Positions 1-15,200 of a stretch of DNA of 64,000 bases are shown piece by piece. Made by a program: the position numbers and the translations under genes. Location of the stretch: positions 25,626-89,625 of the forward strand of contig CAMXCT020002700.1 of assembly GCA_947184155.2 (NCBI GenBank). The letters are read 5' to 3'. This DNA comes from Cladocopium goreaui (Eukaryota > Sar > Dinophyceae > Suessiales > Symbiodiniaceae). Position 1 is the first letter of the stretch; every line of letters starts with the position of its first letter. The notes under the pieces were generated by a model. It was not told the DNA's origin, made no database searches, and saw nothing but the letters and a program-made list of their open reading frames with translations.

Positions 1-197
1 TCATAATGGGAACCCTCACAATGGGCATGTAAACCCTGGATTGATGAACATCCCCCGAAAACAGAGCAATTTACTCAAGCTTTGACCAGTACATTATGTT
101 TATATATGTATCATACAATAAATATTTGGGTAGATGATCGATTTGGTCACATTCATCCTGCTTTTTTTGGGGGCCTGTTCCCTACAAACACCAGAAC

Positions 198-252
198 CCA
201 CGCCTGACAGCCCACACAGTGTCAAAGGCACCCATGAAGCCGCGGCTGCAAC
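198..252 (-). CDS. MICAL-like exon, GCSRGF segment
   Basis: This 55 nt exon encodes CSRGFMGAFDTVWAVRR, which matches the GCARGFLAAFDTAW region that ends the MICAL FAD domain. The acceptor AG is at 254-253 and the donor GT at 197-196. It joins the 849-932 exon in phase (one base plus two). The exon begins GTTGCAGCCGCGG, and the preceding intron begins GTTGCGCGG, so the junction has a short direct repeat. The repeat permits alternative boundaries, but only this one gives a GT-AG intron with an open frame. Confidence 0.85.
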
Positions 253-3200
253 CTCCGGCCATAAGGATGATCATGGCTCCGAAAAAGATGTTTTTTTGTT
301 TTTTTTCTTAGGACGGTGTGAAGGTGTCACCAAGTCCTTTTATGTATATATATGTATATTATATTACTAATGATACATAACATATATATTATATATTATA
401 TATACATAACACATGAAGTTCATAAACACATATGATGTCAAATCCCTAACAATCATTAAAGACAAATGCTTCGATCTTGAAATGGATATTTTACGTCTGA
501 CAATGGGGGACCTGACCCCTTGTTTTAAATGTTGGTAAACTCCTCAAACTGGATGGATCTACAGCAATAATTCTACGGCAATAATCACATTTGTGCCATA
601 AAAAACATATAGCAACGTTAATACAATAATAATCATCTTGTTACTATTTAACATAAACTCTTATATATTCTATTCACATACGATTAAAATGTTGATCAAC
701 ATAGACGATAACTTGAAGTGAATAGGTACTATTCACATCAAGTTAGGAGAGATCAACATAATGGTGAATGCGTAATCTATTTCGATCAACATAGATCATA
801 ACTTGATATTCATCTTCATGACGTTTGTGCGATGAGCTACCGCGCAACCTTCGCCCATGGGCCAGAAAGGTTCTCGCAAGGCATCCCCCGCGAAGAAGAC
901 GGGCAAGTTCTCATCCTTGGAAGGCTCTGGTTCTTAAAGTTGGGCCAACAAAAATAGAGAGTTAAGCAACAAACATCGGGATATCATGGAAGTATAATGA
1001 TAATGGGAGTTGATGGGTTCGGGATAATCTGGGGATTATGAAAAACATTGAAAAACCAGTAACAGTGATGAACATTTCCCCTATGGACCAACTATTTAGT
1101 CAACAACTTCCAAGCAACCTCCAAAACTCCATGTAATTCGATACAATCTGAAATGTGTAATTACATAATTAATAATTATTAATGCATGTATAAGTAATAT
1201 ATCCACATTGGTGAAGTCGGAGCACTGGTCTAACCTCGGATTTTACCCAGCATAAATTGGCTTGTTCTTGCTTTTGCGCTGCAGGCGCGAAGCACGTTTC
1301 AGAGTAGGTTTTGATATCATTCATATGGTGGTTTCCTAAAATGGGGGGACCCCCAAATCATCCATGTTCATAGGATTTTCCATTATAAACCATCCATTTT
1401 TGGGTACCACCATTTATGGAAGCCCCCAATATATGTGAGGCATTCTTCGACCCACGAAACACGTCTCTTCGGCGCTGGAAGGGGACGACTTTCTGGGGTG
1501 TGGTAAGGCAGTGGACCTAAAACAGACTTGGCACATGTTGCAAACTAAAGCAGTCGTGGTTCCAGAATATGTACAACAAAGCGCCCTTTCGACTGTTTGA
1601 AGAACCCTCATCTTTGCCAGTTTAGATAAAGTTTGTATCCGGCAAGTTCTTAGAAGCAAGTGCCCACACACAGAACGAAATCATGACCATGTCAAGTCAT
1701 CATTCCTAAATTATAAACATACGTATCGTAATTCATCTCATGCTAAATCATAATTAAACCATGTGCAAATCATACTAGTCGATTTGGTGTGTGTCAAAAC
1801 TTGAACCACCTCACCACAATCTTTGGGGATCTTCAAAAACTGGATCCCAAATCATCCAAAAATGAAACCCTTCCTTTTTGTATTAAATGCCATTGTTTTT
1901 TTTGGATCCATTAAAAACGGTTGATCCCCAAAGCCATCAAAATTCCAAGCACCCCTAAATCATCCATTACAAATAATTATAAACCATTATAAACCATTGT
2001 AAACCATTATAAACCATTATAAATAATTATAAACCATTATAAACCATTGTAAACCATTGTAAACCATTATAAACCATTATAAATAATTATAAACCATTAT
2101 AAACCATTGTAAACCATTGTAAACCATTGTAAACCATTGTAAACCATTATAAACCATTATAAACCATTGTAAACCATTGCAAACCATTGTAAACCATTAA
2201 AAACCATTATAAACCATTATAAAACATTATAAACCATTAAACACCATTATAATGATTATAAACCATTATAAAACATTATAAACCGTTATAAACCATTATA
2301 AACCATTATAAACCATTGTAAACCATTGTAAGCCATTGTAAACCATTGTAAACCATTAAAAACCATTATAAACCATTATAGACCATTATAAAACATTATA
2401 AACCATTATAAACCATTAAAAAACATTTTAAACCATTATAAAACATTATAAACCATTGTAAATCATCCATTGCATAGGATTTTCCATTCTAAAACCATCC
2501 AGCTATGCCCCCATTTCACCAGGCAATCCTGGCAGCCGCTGGCAGATCTGTCCAGGCTCGAAGAGGTACATAGGCTGAGAGAGCCAAGTGAGATCCTTGC
2601 GCGGTAAAGAAAAGGTCGTCTTGGATACGCACCACAAAATGGGACAGAAATGGACAGAAATAGGGAAGATATGGACATATATATGACTTATAATGACATG
2701 TAAACACACATAACCAACAAATGTGCGCGATATGAACTTGTGATACCCTGCAAAAATAAAACAATTCTTGGTTAGTGACTGACCACCCCAGTAAAGGTTG
2801 ACCCACGATACAGTGCCGGTACGATTCGTGGCATGGCAATGGGTTCAGAATGTGCTTAAAGATACTGTCATAGTCAATATATGTCAATATACTACGTTAC
2901 TACATACTGGCTGAAATTCTTCCGAAATCACAGTCTCGAGCACCTGATTTGGCAGTGTGTCAAAACCTTGTACCCCTGTAGTTCACATCAAAAGCTGGGA
3001 TTTATGGATGTGAATAACCCCCTAAAAATGGTATTTTCATAGGTATTGATCCATACCCATTTCCTTGTGAGAAAGAATGACCTGCCTGCAATCCAGATGG
3101 GACCTTTCCCCACCGCCACCAAGCATCCGCATGGTAAGAAAACACCGACATGGCCGGCCGACCCAAGGGATCCAAGGCCACCGATCTGGGAGCATCGGAG

Positions 3201-6200
3201 CATCCAACTGCCCCGTATCTGAACCGTTCGTGTACCCTCTGGTAATTTGTTACATAGCTATTGAAAATGACCATTTATAGTGGATTTTCCCATTAATCAT
3301 GGTGATTTTCCATAGCTATGTTAAATTACCAGAGGGTACCCCATATTTTCATGATCAAGCAACATTTTCCCTGCTCAAATGGCAATGTTGGTGTGCAAAA
3401 AAAACGAATTTTCACACACGCAAGAAATATTGGTATCCTGTTCATATCACACTAATTACATGCCCATTATATTTGTCGGCTTGATAGCCCTTGATTGATG
3501 ATTTAACCACCATTAATCTCCCATCCATATAACCTCAGCCCCCCTATTTCAGCTGTTGAATCATCCATTCTTTACGTTTAACCCAACATTTTTAAGACAC
3601 GCCCAAATATCATCTTGGTTGAACCCCCATTCATCGAATCTAGCCATGGCATCTCCCATGACCACTGCGATCCCCGCCTCCGCGCCCAAAAATCTCTGGG
3701 GATATCGACGCCAAACGCACCGTCGTGCTCGCTGTAGATTCTGCGTACCTTTTTGGAGACGGCTGGGCTGCAGATGCGGAAAGATGCTGCAGGAAAGAGG
3801 TGGCTTCATGGGATGAAAACCAAAGGAGATGGGATACAACATGAGGATTTTTGTGGGATCTTTAAATGATGGAAATCTAAAAAAAATGATGGGAATATCA
3901 CCAACATGGGAGGATTATTTGGAGATTAAATTAGATGTAGCTAACTAATATGTGGATAGAACGTTGACAGTATGTATGATGCACTGCTCAATAGTTGTTG
4001 AATGTTGTTACCCTGGTAAAAGTTGAACACAACTTTAGTGGGACCCCATCTAAACAAATCTAAACCCAGTTAGATGGATAGTTTTCCCATTTAATGGGCT
4101 AAGTGGTAAATCCAACCCCAAGCCCACACTAAACATCTATGTGTATGGCTCTAATGATCAATTCAGGAATGGGTCCCGGAGAAGCCAAGATAGACATCTG
4201 GAAAAATGACGCCAACGTATGACTAGGTGTGTGTTTTTATAAAGTTACAAAGTGGGGTCCCGGAACAATAGCTAAGTTGGTGAACATACAGTAACTCCAA
4301 TAACTACCATGAGCACCACATGGGATCAAAACAAGCAGGTTTTGTAGCTGACAACCCAGATTTGCTTTTGGGGTTCTTCAAAAAAACCATTGGTTTTTGG
4401 ATGTCCCAGGTCCATGCCAAGAATCCTGATAACCGCAACGCGGAGTTCCATGGGTTTAATAGCTATAATGATAGCTATACTTACTCGGGCTTATAAACCA
4501 ACTTATAACTGGGGGGGCCTCACACGGTAAAGCTACTACCCAAGGGCTGTTTGGCGCAGGGAAGCATGACACCAGTGATTCAGACCAATGTGGTCGGTGG
4601 TATACCTACCCCTCTGAAAAATGATGGAGTTCGTCAATTGGGATGATGACATTCCCATATATGAATGGAAAGTCATTAAAAATTCCATGGTTCCAGTCAC
4701 CACCAACCAGTTATTCAAAATTCTAAGGTACACTACCCTCTGGTAATTTGTTACATAGCTATTGAAATGGTCATAGAAATAGTGAGTTTTCCCATTAAAA
4801 ATGGTGGATCTTTCCAATAGTTATGTAACAGTTTACCAGAGGGTATCCCACAATAAATCCCATTAAATCCCATTAAATCCCATTAAACCACCATTTTCCT
4901 ATGGTTTTCCCTGTCAAAGCCATATAAGTCCATCATACTTGGCGGCTCATCCCACTTAGTGCTTCCCCGTTTTTTCGTTGGCCTCTGAGGAGTAGAGCTC
5001 CACGACCTCAGGCAGGTGACACGAGGCGCAAGGCAAGGTCTGACTGGTCTGACTGGGGGCCCGGTGGACAGAGATAGCTATGTAACATGTATATCTAATT
5101 AGGATTATATTATATAACTATAATATATATATATGTATATGTATATGTATGAATTATATATATATATATGTGTGTGTGAATATTATATACTACAATATAT
5201 ATATATATATATGTATGTGTATATATATATATATGTATTGTAGTATATTGTATATATTCCAAACCACGCTGATCACTTGGGATATCTTGGGGTGGTTTCC
5301 TGAAACACGGACATTACCGAAACCTGACCTGCCAACCCTGTGGCTTTGAGGGCCTAGAATTTCAACCCAACTCCAACACTAGTATTCCATGGAAAAAAAT
5401 ATATATCATACATATATATTAATTATATTAATTATATATAAATTATATTATATTATATTATAATTATATTATATTATATTATATTATAATTATATTATAT
5501 TATAATTAAATTATATTATAATTATATTATATTTTAATTATATTATATTATATTATATTATAATTATATTATATTATATTATATAATATTATATTATAAT
5601 TATATTATAATTATATTATAATTATATTATAATTATATTATAATTATATTATAACCACCATATTGTTCCCAATAGAGTGGACAATGTGGAAACCATGGTT
5701 CGATGATTGGCACTTAACCGTTACCGAAAAACCATGGTGTTTGTTTCGTATTTCGTTTTCCGTTGGTTCCAATCCCGCTACCCAAATCTACCTAGGCACT
5801 TGATGGGACTGACTCCAACTGGTTGGTGGTTGACCTACCCCTCTGAAAAATATTAGTCAGTTGGGATGATGATTATTCCCAAATAATCCAAATGTTCCAA
5901 ACCAACAACCAGCTCCAATTTCACCAAACAAAATGCTTCGCTCTGTTGATCTACAGGTCACGCGGGGATCTGCTTCTGATTTGTTTCAAGGAGGATCTTA
6001 GTTTTTCTGCGCTTCCCTTGGAATAGAACCAGCGTGAGCATAACAGGGGGCCACGCCAGTTCGGAAATGAGAAACTCGTGTTTCGAACAGGTTTTTTGGA
6101 TCATCAAAGTGCTTGAAAATCCATAGAGTGTACCCTCTGGTAATTTAACATAGCTATTGAAAATGAGCATTTATAGTGGCTTTTCCCATTAAAAATGGTG

Positions 6201-9200
6201 ATTTTCCATAGTTACGTTAGTTTACCAGAGGGTACAAGAAAAACACATCCCCCAACATGTGCCAGGCATTTTGGTCACATAGCCATCTTGCTCCACAACC
6301 GAGACTGAGGCCCTGGCCTGTCGTGCCAAGATCTCCAGGTTTTGCTGGTTCACATTCGCCAAGTCCTGGCTGCCAGGGATGTAGTGGAACAGCCTTTCCA
6401 CCAAAACGATGGGAATTCAATGACAGAAAACCCAGAAATTCTGTGCAAAAGGCAAAAAGAACCTACACTTTTTTCGTATTCTCAGGATATTTTTAGAACT
6501 TGTTAGTTCTAAACTTTGACTAGTTGCTTTCAAGTTGTGCGTCAGCATCACTGACTGAAAAGGTGCCTGGCTGGTAACCACACCATGCTTCATCAGGACA
6601 TCAAGGTCCACGGTCATGATGAAATAATGCGTCTCACCTTCATTCATCTGACGTTGCGCTTTCCGATGTGGGCAGTTTTTCCATTACAAATTTCAGTAAA
6701 TGCCCAATAAAAGCAACTTTAGGCGGCAACCATAGGCACAACTCTATGTAAATAGAATCATGCTGCTTGTATGCAACCCTCGACATGCAAATCAATCCAA
6801 GCAACTTCCGCCCTGAAAGGTATATTTCTATCAATGAATCTTCCACTACAGAGCTGACGCTTAGTTGGTACATGTTGGTACAATGCTTGAAGGATCCAAT
6901 TTTTCGATATTTTTCACACATCAAACATGACATCTTAAGTTATTTAAAGCAAACCAAACAACTCTAGAGAATGTGAGAATATCGTGCCGATCATCAAGGA
7001 TCATCCCTGGCTCACCTGCATCACATGAGGTTGGGAAGGTTGGGAAGCGCCCTGAGCCCACCTTGGAGATAAATCAACCTCTTCACCAATGGAATCTCAT
7101 CAGAAGTAGCTCCACGTGGGCATTCCTGGGTACCCACCACCGGGCTGGTCATGCCCAGTGAGCAGATTCGAAACGACATAGGACTGCAATCGGCGCTTCA
7201 TAAAGCTCCAATGACGTCCGTATTCTGTGACCGTAGCAATTGGTGCTGCAGGTGTGACCTTCTCCTAGTAACATCATGCCGTGGATTTGTCTACTGCTTC
7301 AATTGCAGGCCAAGAGTCAACAAGAAGGCGGTCCTCGACCTCCTTGTGGTTCTGAAAATTTACCACCTCGGCTGTTCCCATACTGGCAAAGGTCATACTC
7401 CCTATGTAATTAGGTGGATTCATCACCTTTATTATCTTCTGCCAATTCGTATTTTTGGGCACTGTCAATACGGTTTCTCATATGGATGATTTTTTGATCA
7501 TTCTCAATATGCAAAGGATAATATAACATAATAATTACATAACAACAACAATAATAATAATAACAACAATAATAATAATAACAATAATAATAATAAATAA
7601 TATATTACATATATCCATATTCTCATACATATCATTATATAATATATATAATCATACATTATAATACATTATAATACATTATAATACATTATAATACATT
7701 ACAATACATTATAATACATTATAATACATTATAATACATTATAATACATTATAATACATTATGCAATACACAATATATCTACATAATGCATAATAATACA
7801 TAAAACTTAATAATACATAATACTGGTTGGTGGTTTAACCCCTCTGAAAAATATGAGTCAGTTCGGATGATTCTTCCCAATATATGTAAAGTCATAAAAT
7901 TCATGTTCCAAACCACCAACCAGAATACATAATATAACCCTATCACGATCAACAAATGTTTCATGGCCCACGTTGACCGTCACAGTCCAGGCGCCACCGC
8001 GATCTCACTGCGGGGCTCTTCGCTTTGGCCGTCCGCACGGTGACGTTTGAGGCCCAAATGCTCGGCCACCCTGGGGCTTCACTGGAAGATCCCGTGCAGA
8101 GTTTGATGATTGTAAGGTACCATCGATGGTAGATGGTACCCTCTGGTAATTTGTTACATCACTATGGAAAATGACCATTTATGACCATAGAAATAGTGGA
8201 TTTTCCCATGAAAAATCGTGATTTTACATAGTTATGAATTCCAACGAAATGTTGAGCTGTGAATTAGGGTGAAACACTAAAATCTAGCACCTTTTTTTGG
8301 GGGTTACATGGGGTTACTAGTAACTATAGTAAACGTTAAGCAAAAGGACACTGAGATACAGATATATCTATTATTATTTTTGCTGATCGATAATTATAGT
8401 TGATGTTTGGAAATATACAGATTTGGGATGATGGGGTGGGTGACCAAATAGAGTGAGTTCTATCCACTAGAATTCACATGTCCCCTTTACGAAGGCTTAC
8501 AAGCGAGCTACCAACCATTCATTCATTCATTCATTCGTTCGTTCATTCATTCATTCATTTCAGGGATCATCGACGGGTGTTTTGATCTGGCCTCAACTTG
8601 CTGTAGTTTAACTACAAATCGCATCAATTCGCCAACATTAAAGAATATGAAGTCATCCCACAAAATCTGGTGATTCCCCTGTTCCCATCTGCTAAAAAGC
8701 CATGTTTTTTTGTGGGCCTGGTCGATGGGAGTTGGCCACATTTCCTCCACTTTTTGGAGGAACAACTCCATGGAACAAGGATGCCAATGCTTGAATACCG
8801 CCATGTTAACAGCTACAGTATACAAATGTATACAGTTTAAGCAGTTTAGAATTTCCCCTTCCAAAGAGTGGGACGGGCAAAGGCTCGGATGCGAACATGG
8901 TCAGTTGATACCTCAAATACGTCACTTTGAAGCATGAAGGAGAGCTATTATTGCACTTCAATGCCAAATCATCTCAGGCAATTTTGGAGACAACTTCACG
9001 AAAGTCCGAAAGGGTTGGCTGATAAATTCAGTACAAGTGTTCAACAATTGGTGGATGTCTGGTAATTCAGTTGCAACATGGATGCACTTTTTACTGGGTA
9101 AGTTATACCAGGTAATTAATATTTTAACTAAACTGAAATAAGAACCCCGAATAGCTGAAATTTTACGACCTCTATTGAGGGAATGATTCCCCAAATCCTA

Positions 9201-12200
9201 GCCATCATGACCCAGTGAGGACACCATTTTGCGTCACCCGAATTCACCCACCATTTTGCGGTCGTGCTTCTTGCTCTTGCCACCATCGCCTTAGGGTGCT
9301 GCGCAGTGCAACTCTTCATGTCGTGACGTAGTGGTCTCTTGTCTTTTGGACGATGCAGTATAACCACAGCTTGACACCGAGATCAACTCTTCGAGTCTAC
9401 ATGCAGTACTAGTAGGTCCACACAATACATATTTGCTGTTCAACAGTCCTCCTATCGCACAAAAGTGGATACGAAAGTTGGGATAAAACTGGCTGGATAG
9501 TAAGTCAGCTGCCAGCGGAGTAGATCATCCCAGCGGGGATTAAGATAGATATCCCCCACAATCCCATGAGAAAATTCGGGAAAAACATAGGGCAAATCCA
9601 CGGAGAAACATGGAGAGTCATGCTTAAATATGCACAAGCACTGTTCTTGGAATCTATCCCAACAATACCCCCCCGGTTATCTGTCCATATTGGCATATAT
9701 ATATATATACTATATATATACATATTTGTATATATTGGCTGGTTTCATACCACATTTTTCCTCCTTACATGGAGGTGTAACCCAAATCATCCAAGTCATT
9801 AAACCATTTAGTAATGAAACCCATGGTGACTTGGGGATCCCCCAATTTAAGAAGCAACACCCATATTGCTTACCCTCTGGTAATTTAACATAGCTATTGA
9901 ACATGGCCATTTATAGTTGAATTATATTGATTTGCCTTTTAAAAATGGTGATTTTCCATACAATGTGGTACCCCCAGTTATAAGTTGGTTTATAACCCCA
10001 GTAACTATAGTTATAAGTACCATAAACCATAGTTATTGGAGTTATAAACCAACTTAGCTATCTAGGGGGCCTCACATTGTAGCTATGTTGGTTTACCAGG
10101 GTGTAACTTCCCATCCACTGCCAGGTCGTTAAAACTTTAAAGTGCCGCCCAGCCACATGCAACGAGGCTGGAGAATGTCTGGACGTCCTCCTGTCCTTGG
10201 ACGATCGGGTTTCTGGATACATCCGAGAGTCACATCTACCCTCTGGTAAACTGTCACATAACTATGGAAAGATCCACCATTTTTCATGGGCAAATCCACT
10301 ATTTCTATGGCCATTTTATGCCATGTTCAATAGCTATGTTAGTCATAACCAGGTTGGGTATGGTGTATTTTTCCTTCGGTTTTATCAAACTTGGCTGGCT
10401 GGGAAATCCTCAAGAAGTATAGAGGTTTATAGCCGGGAACATTATCTACCATCTGGTTATTTAACATAGCCATGGAAAATCACCATTTGTAGTAGGTAAA
10501 CCATCTATAAATGGGCCATTTTCCATGGCTATGTTAAATAACCAGAGGGTATAATTTCTGGAAAGATTCCGTGGCCATGTTTGATTATCGTTTACTTTCA
10601 AGTTGCGATCTCAAGAAATATAGAACAATATCCGACAAAGGGAATTTTAATATAAACAATAGTGATTTCACCAAGGCATGAGCCCAGCTGATAAAAGATG
10701 ATGTAAGTGTATGCGGGTCGCGTGGAATTCAGGGAGCCGCGCATGTGTCTGTTTTTTGTTTGTTCGATTTATCTACCCTCTGGTTATGACTAACATAGCC
10801 ATGGAAAATCACCATTTTTAATAGGTAAACCATCTATTTCCATGGGCCATCTATACCATGGCTATGTTAGTCATAACCAGGTTGGGTATATTTAAAATGA
10901 TAATTTTCCAGTTCACTATGTCAAACGACCAAAAACCGGGTTTTTACCATGTCTTGGTGACTTGCTGAAAAATTATGGTTAATTTAGTTCGTCAACAGTT
11001 AGTCAAGACTGGTGGAACCTGGTCATCTGCCCAGTGTCCGGTCGGCTTCCCAGATTGGGTCAACACCTTTTGAGTGACCAGTTGTAAGCGCTCTCGGACA
11101 GGCGACCTGCAGGGCCAAAACGGGATCATCCGTAGGATGGATGACTTGGAACCATGCTTGAACTATGCGGAGGAAGCAACTTCCATAAAGGGCGTCGTAG
11201 TTGAAGTTGATAGAAATGACATGAAATGACAACATATCCATTGCGGAAACTGAACCACTACACAATCTTTGCAGCACACCACATCTGCATAGGCTTCACA
11301 ATTCAGATACAATTCAAGTCATTATCCTTGCAAATTTGCTTTTCAGTTAGATGAATGGTCCTGATATTTTCTGATGTTTGCTCGTACACAGAAGAAAACG
11401 GGTTCAGCATTGTTCTAGCTGCTTATATATTGGTTCGTCTCTGTCATCATTTTCCCAATTAAATAACGATACATTGGGGGTAGACCCAATGTTCAGACAA
11501 ACCCAAATGATGTTTATTTGATCCACATCTATGTGTATATATATATAATAAATATGATATTCAAATATACATATACATATTTCTTTATATCATAACCCCA
11601 ATGATTGTATCCCACTATATCCCAAATTATGGTTGGCTTTATATGCCATGTTGATGCTTAATCCCATGTTCAAACAAACCCATGTAGGGGTTTCGGAAAA
11701 CATCTGAGATCCCAAAGTCACCATTTTTTTTTCAATACCAAAATGTGAATGATTTGGGGCTACCCCCATGACTTAACCCCCCATCTCTCTGCAGATTAGC
11801 AACTGGATTTTACTCATCGCCTTGGCATCGACTCGTCTTGGTGGTGTCAGATTGAAGTTCTTTGGTACCCATTAAGATCATTAAGCATGGGTCATTAAAT
11901 GTCCCCATTGAACATCACCCAACCATTAGGTATATGGTCTATAATGGCTATTATAAGGTGATGTCCAATATACCCAAAATGGGACAGTTACCAACCCCTG
12001 TTCAGTATAGATAAGTTGGCTTCAAACAGTTGGACAAGAAAACAATAAGTTATATGTTGTTGATTGTTATTGTATTTACAAGCTGGTTTATAAACCCCAT
12101 TAACAAGTTCGATATATCTACCGTAGCCAGTCATACCCTCCAGGCATAGTAGCTAGCCAACTTAGCCAACGGGGCACCACCTTGTGTTGCTGCTGCAAAG

Positions 12201-15200
12201 AATCTGCAGGTCAGTCTAATAATAGGGTTGACGTACTCGCCATTTTTGTGCCAAGCAGGGTTATATATTTCTCCCCCTCAGTTAGAATGCGGTATATATG
12301 GTCACCCCCCCCCGATGATCTACCTAGAAGTATTTTATATGGAAATTACCATGTTTTTTTGCATATAACGCAGAACCGGAAAAACAATAACTTGCAGAAG
12401 GGGCGCTCATGGGGGGCAGGTTTCTGCACATGGATGTTTGAATATATTTGGATACTTAATTTTCATATCTAATGCATTATAGTTCAATGGCAATGACTGA
12501 TTCAGAACTTTCGTCTGACCACTTCACCCCTTGGTCTGCTTCACCCTATCATCTGGAACAACAAGAAAACCAAAAAAAACATGGAAACAAAAAAAAACAA
12601 ACAATTTTTGGTGACTCTTGGCTTAGCTTCCCCCATCCCCAAGACTTCTTCAACATGTTTTTTTTTGTTTTTCTTTTTTTCTGTTTTCTCCATGGAACCA
12701 TCCCCAGAGAGTCTCCAAACATTTGATTACGCACAGTATGAGAAAATGGAACAGTGCTTTAAACTAGCATACTTTGCAAGACTCTTTCATGGGCGCAGGA
12801 TTCCTAGAAAAATGCCAACAAACGTGTGAGGCCCCTTTGAAAGAGCACAGAATTACTTCAATAAAAAAGCTCTCTTAGTCTATGCAGTATTCATTTGAAA
12901 GCACTATACAAAATTTAGAAAAGAGTTGTAGTGCAAAGGTATATGGAAGGTATATTAAGAACAACATGTGTTCATGGTCAATAAAATGGTATATGGTATA
13001 TTGAAGGGATATTGAAAAAAACAAATGTATATTCATGGCAAATTAAATGATACACTCAAGCTATATGACATAGTCTATCAACAGTATTTCAAAAGGAATA
13101 TCAACATATATTAAAGATATATAAGAGGTATGTTAAAGGTATATCAAAGATGTATTCCAGGTATTCTCATGTTTTGTTAAATGGTACACTAAAAACATAT
13201 TAACTGGTAAATTAACTGGTATATTAAAGGTATATGCATTCAAGGTATCGTCAAGGCATACTAAGGTTATTTTCAAGGTCAAGTAAAAGGAAATAAGGTA
13301 GATTCTAGGTATATCAAATGATATACTAAAGGTATATAAAATTGTATATTACATGTATAGTATAGATATATTAGATGGCATTTTAGAGTTACATCAAAGG
13401 TATATTGTGGTATATTAAAGGTATCCTAAAGGTATGTTAGAGGCAAGAACATGGCCAATAAGATTGTATTTGTATAAAGGTGTACTAAAGGTATATTAGA
13501 TTGCATATAAAGCATTGAAGGTGTATTACATTGTATTTAAAAGACATATTAAAGGCTTCTTGAAGATATTGTGCTGAGTCAATAGAATGGTATAGTAAAG
13601 ATATATGGAAGCTATAGCAAAGGTATAGTCATTGTATTTTGAATATGTTTGAGCAACGCATTATTTTTAATTACTATGTTACCTCTACAGTACTTCATCA
13701 AAAAACAGAAAACCATGGTCATACAAGAGAAGTGAGAGGAAGGCTGAGCTTCATTAAAGCATGTATTTCATCCTTCTGTGGATGGAAGAAATCCTGCACC
13801 AGTTAATAGGTGGTTTATCCCATTATTTATAGGGTTTTAACCATCCACGGTGGTGCAGGATTTCTTCCACCCACTGTTCCACACATGATAGTTTTCTTGC
13901 AAGAATAGTGTTTCTTATTTGAGGGAATATCTTATCTTCAAGGCAGATTGTAACCTGTAAGCAGCATTTTCTTGTAACAACATTTTTCTGCAAATCAAAT
14001 GCTTTGAGCACTTGCTTCTTCCCATCTTGCCACTGTCAAAAATTCTGCATCTCCAAAGCGACATTAACCTTTTTATGAGCAAAGAGCACCAAAAGGGTCT
14101 TGCCAAGGTGGTCAAAGGTGGGCCATGGGCAAAGATCAGGTAAAATCTTCATTGGGGATCATTGGGGTAGATCATGGGGGGGTGAGCATATGTATATATA
14201 TATATATATATAAAAATATAGTGGAATTCATCTTCCCAGCAATAGATGGGCAATTCATCATGAACAAAAATACTGTCCATGTGGTTGGGAAATTCTATTT
14301 GTAGCTCCATCTAGCGCATGAAAAAGGGCATGATATCCATAGCTCATAGACGCCCCCTTCCAACCACCAGATAGAATACCGTAAACGTTTGAAGATAACA
14401 AGATATAAGATAAACATACTCCAACAAAAGAGTACCACGGGTGCGCCCATTAGCCTCTCCTTTCACTTGGATGGAAGGCCAACAGCAAAATGTTGATTTT
14501 GCTCCGCGGGATCTCTGGAAGAAAACAACTGATGAGGGAACAGTCCATGAGCCATTCACTGATATAACTCCGCAAGCGCTGAATTGAAGGCAACTACAAG
14601 AAAGGTCAACAACCATCTGCAAGCAAGCCACTTTGAAAGCGCTATTCCAGTGAAACTTCACCTTCCCCCATGCACCCAAGACTAACAGGTTTGGACTGGC
14701 ATTGAAACTCTGTACTTTTCTTGTGCAGTGTGGCACCATGCTTTGCAGCCATTCCCCCAGCCTTGGCCAATAAACACAGCTTCAGAAGCAACGCCTGCAA
14801 TTCGCGGATTCCAATGTGATCCTGGGCGAGTAGTGTCAGTTTTGATGAGGAATCATAGTGGTAAAACCACCCCCTTGGAGAGGTCGATCACCATTGATGC
14901 TGACTGATGCTGACCATATTGCTGGTACCTTTTACGGAGCCCAGATTCAGACCCACAGCCATCTCATCACAAGCATTTAATCTCCCTGGGACACCTGATG
15001 ACCACCAAGTGGCCATGTAAGTCAGGAAGTTGGGCAACAAATGCTTGGCACCCAGTTCCTAAGTGGAGCATCACCGTTTCTGATATCTGGACATCCTACG
15101 GATGGGGACACCCCTTGTGGGATTTCAGAGGAAATGGAAGTAGATTCTTGGAGCTCCCTATTTTTGTCCAAAGCTGAAGTGGACTACAGCGGAAAATGTC

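Noticed and set aside
1414-1671. 85-codon minus ORF as an extra MICAL-like exon
   Set aside because: Neighbouring exons already join in phase across it, and no MICAL motif is present.
1970-2463. Possible CRISPR array
   Set aside because: Ten-base contiguous units without spacers; a minisatellite in an intron.
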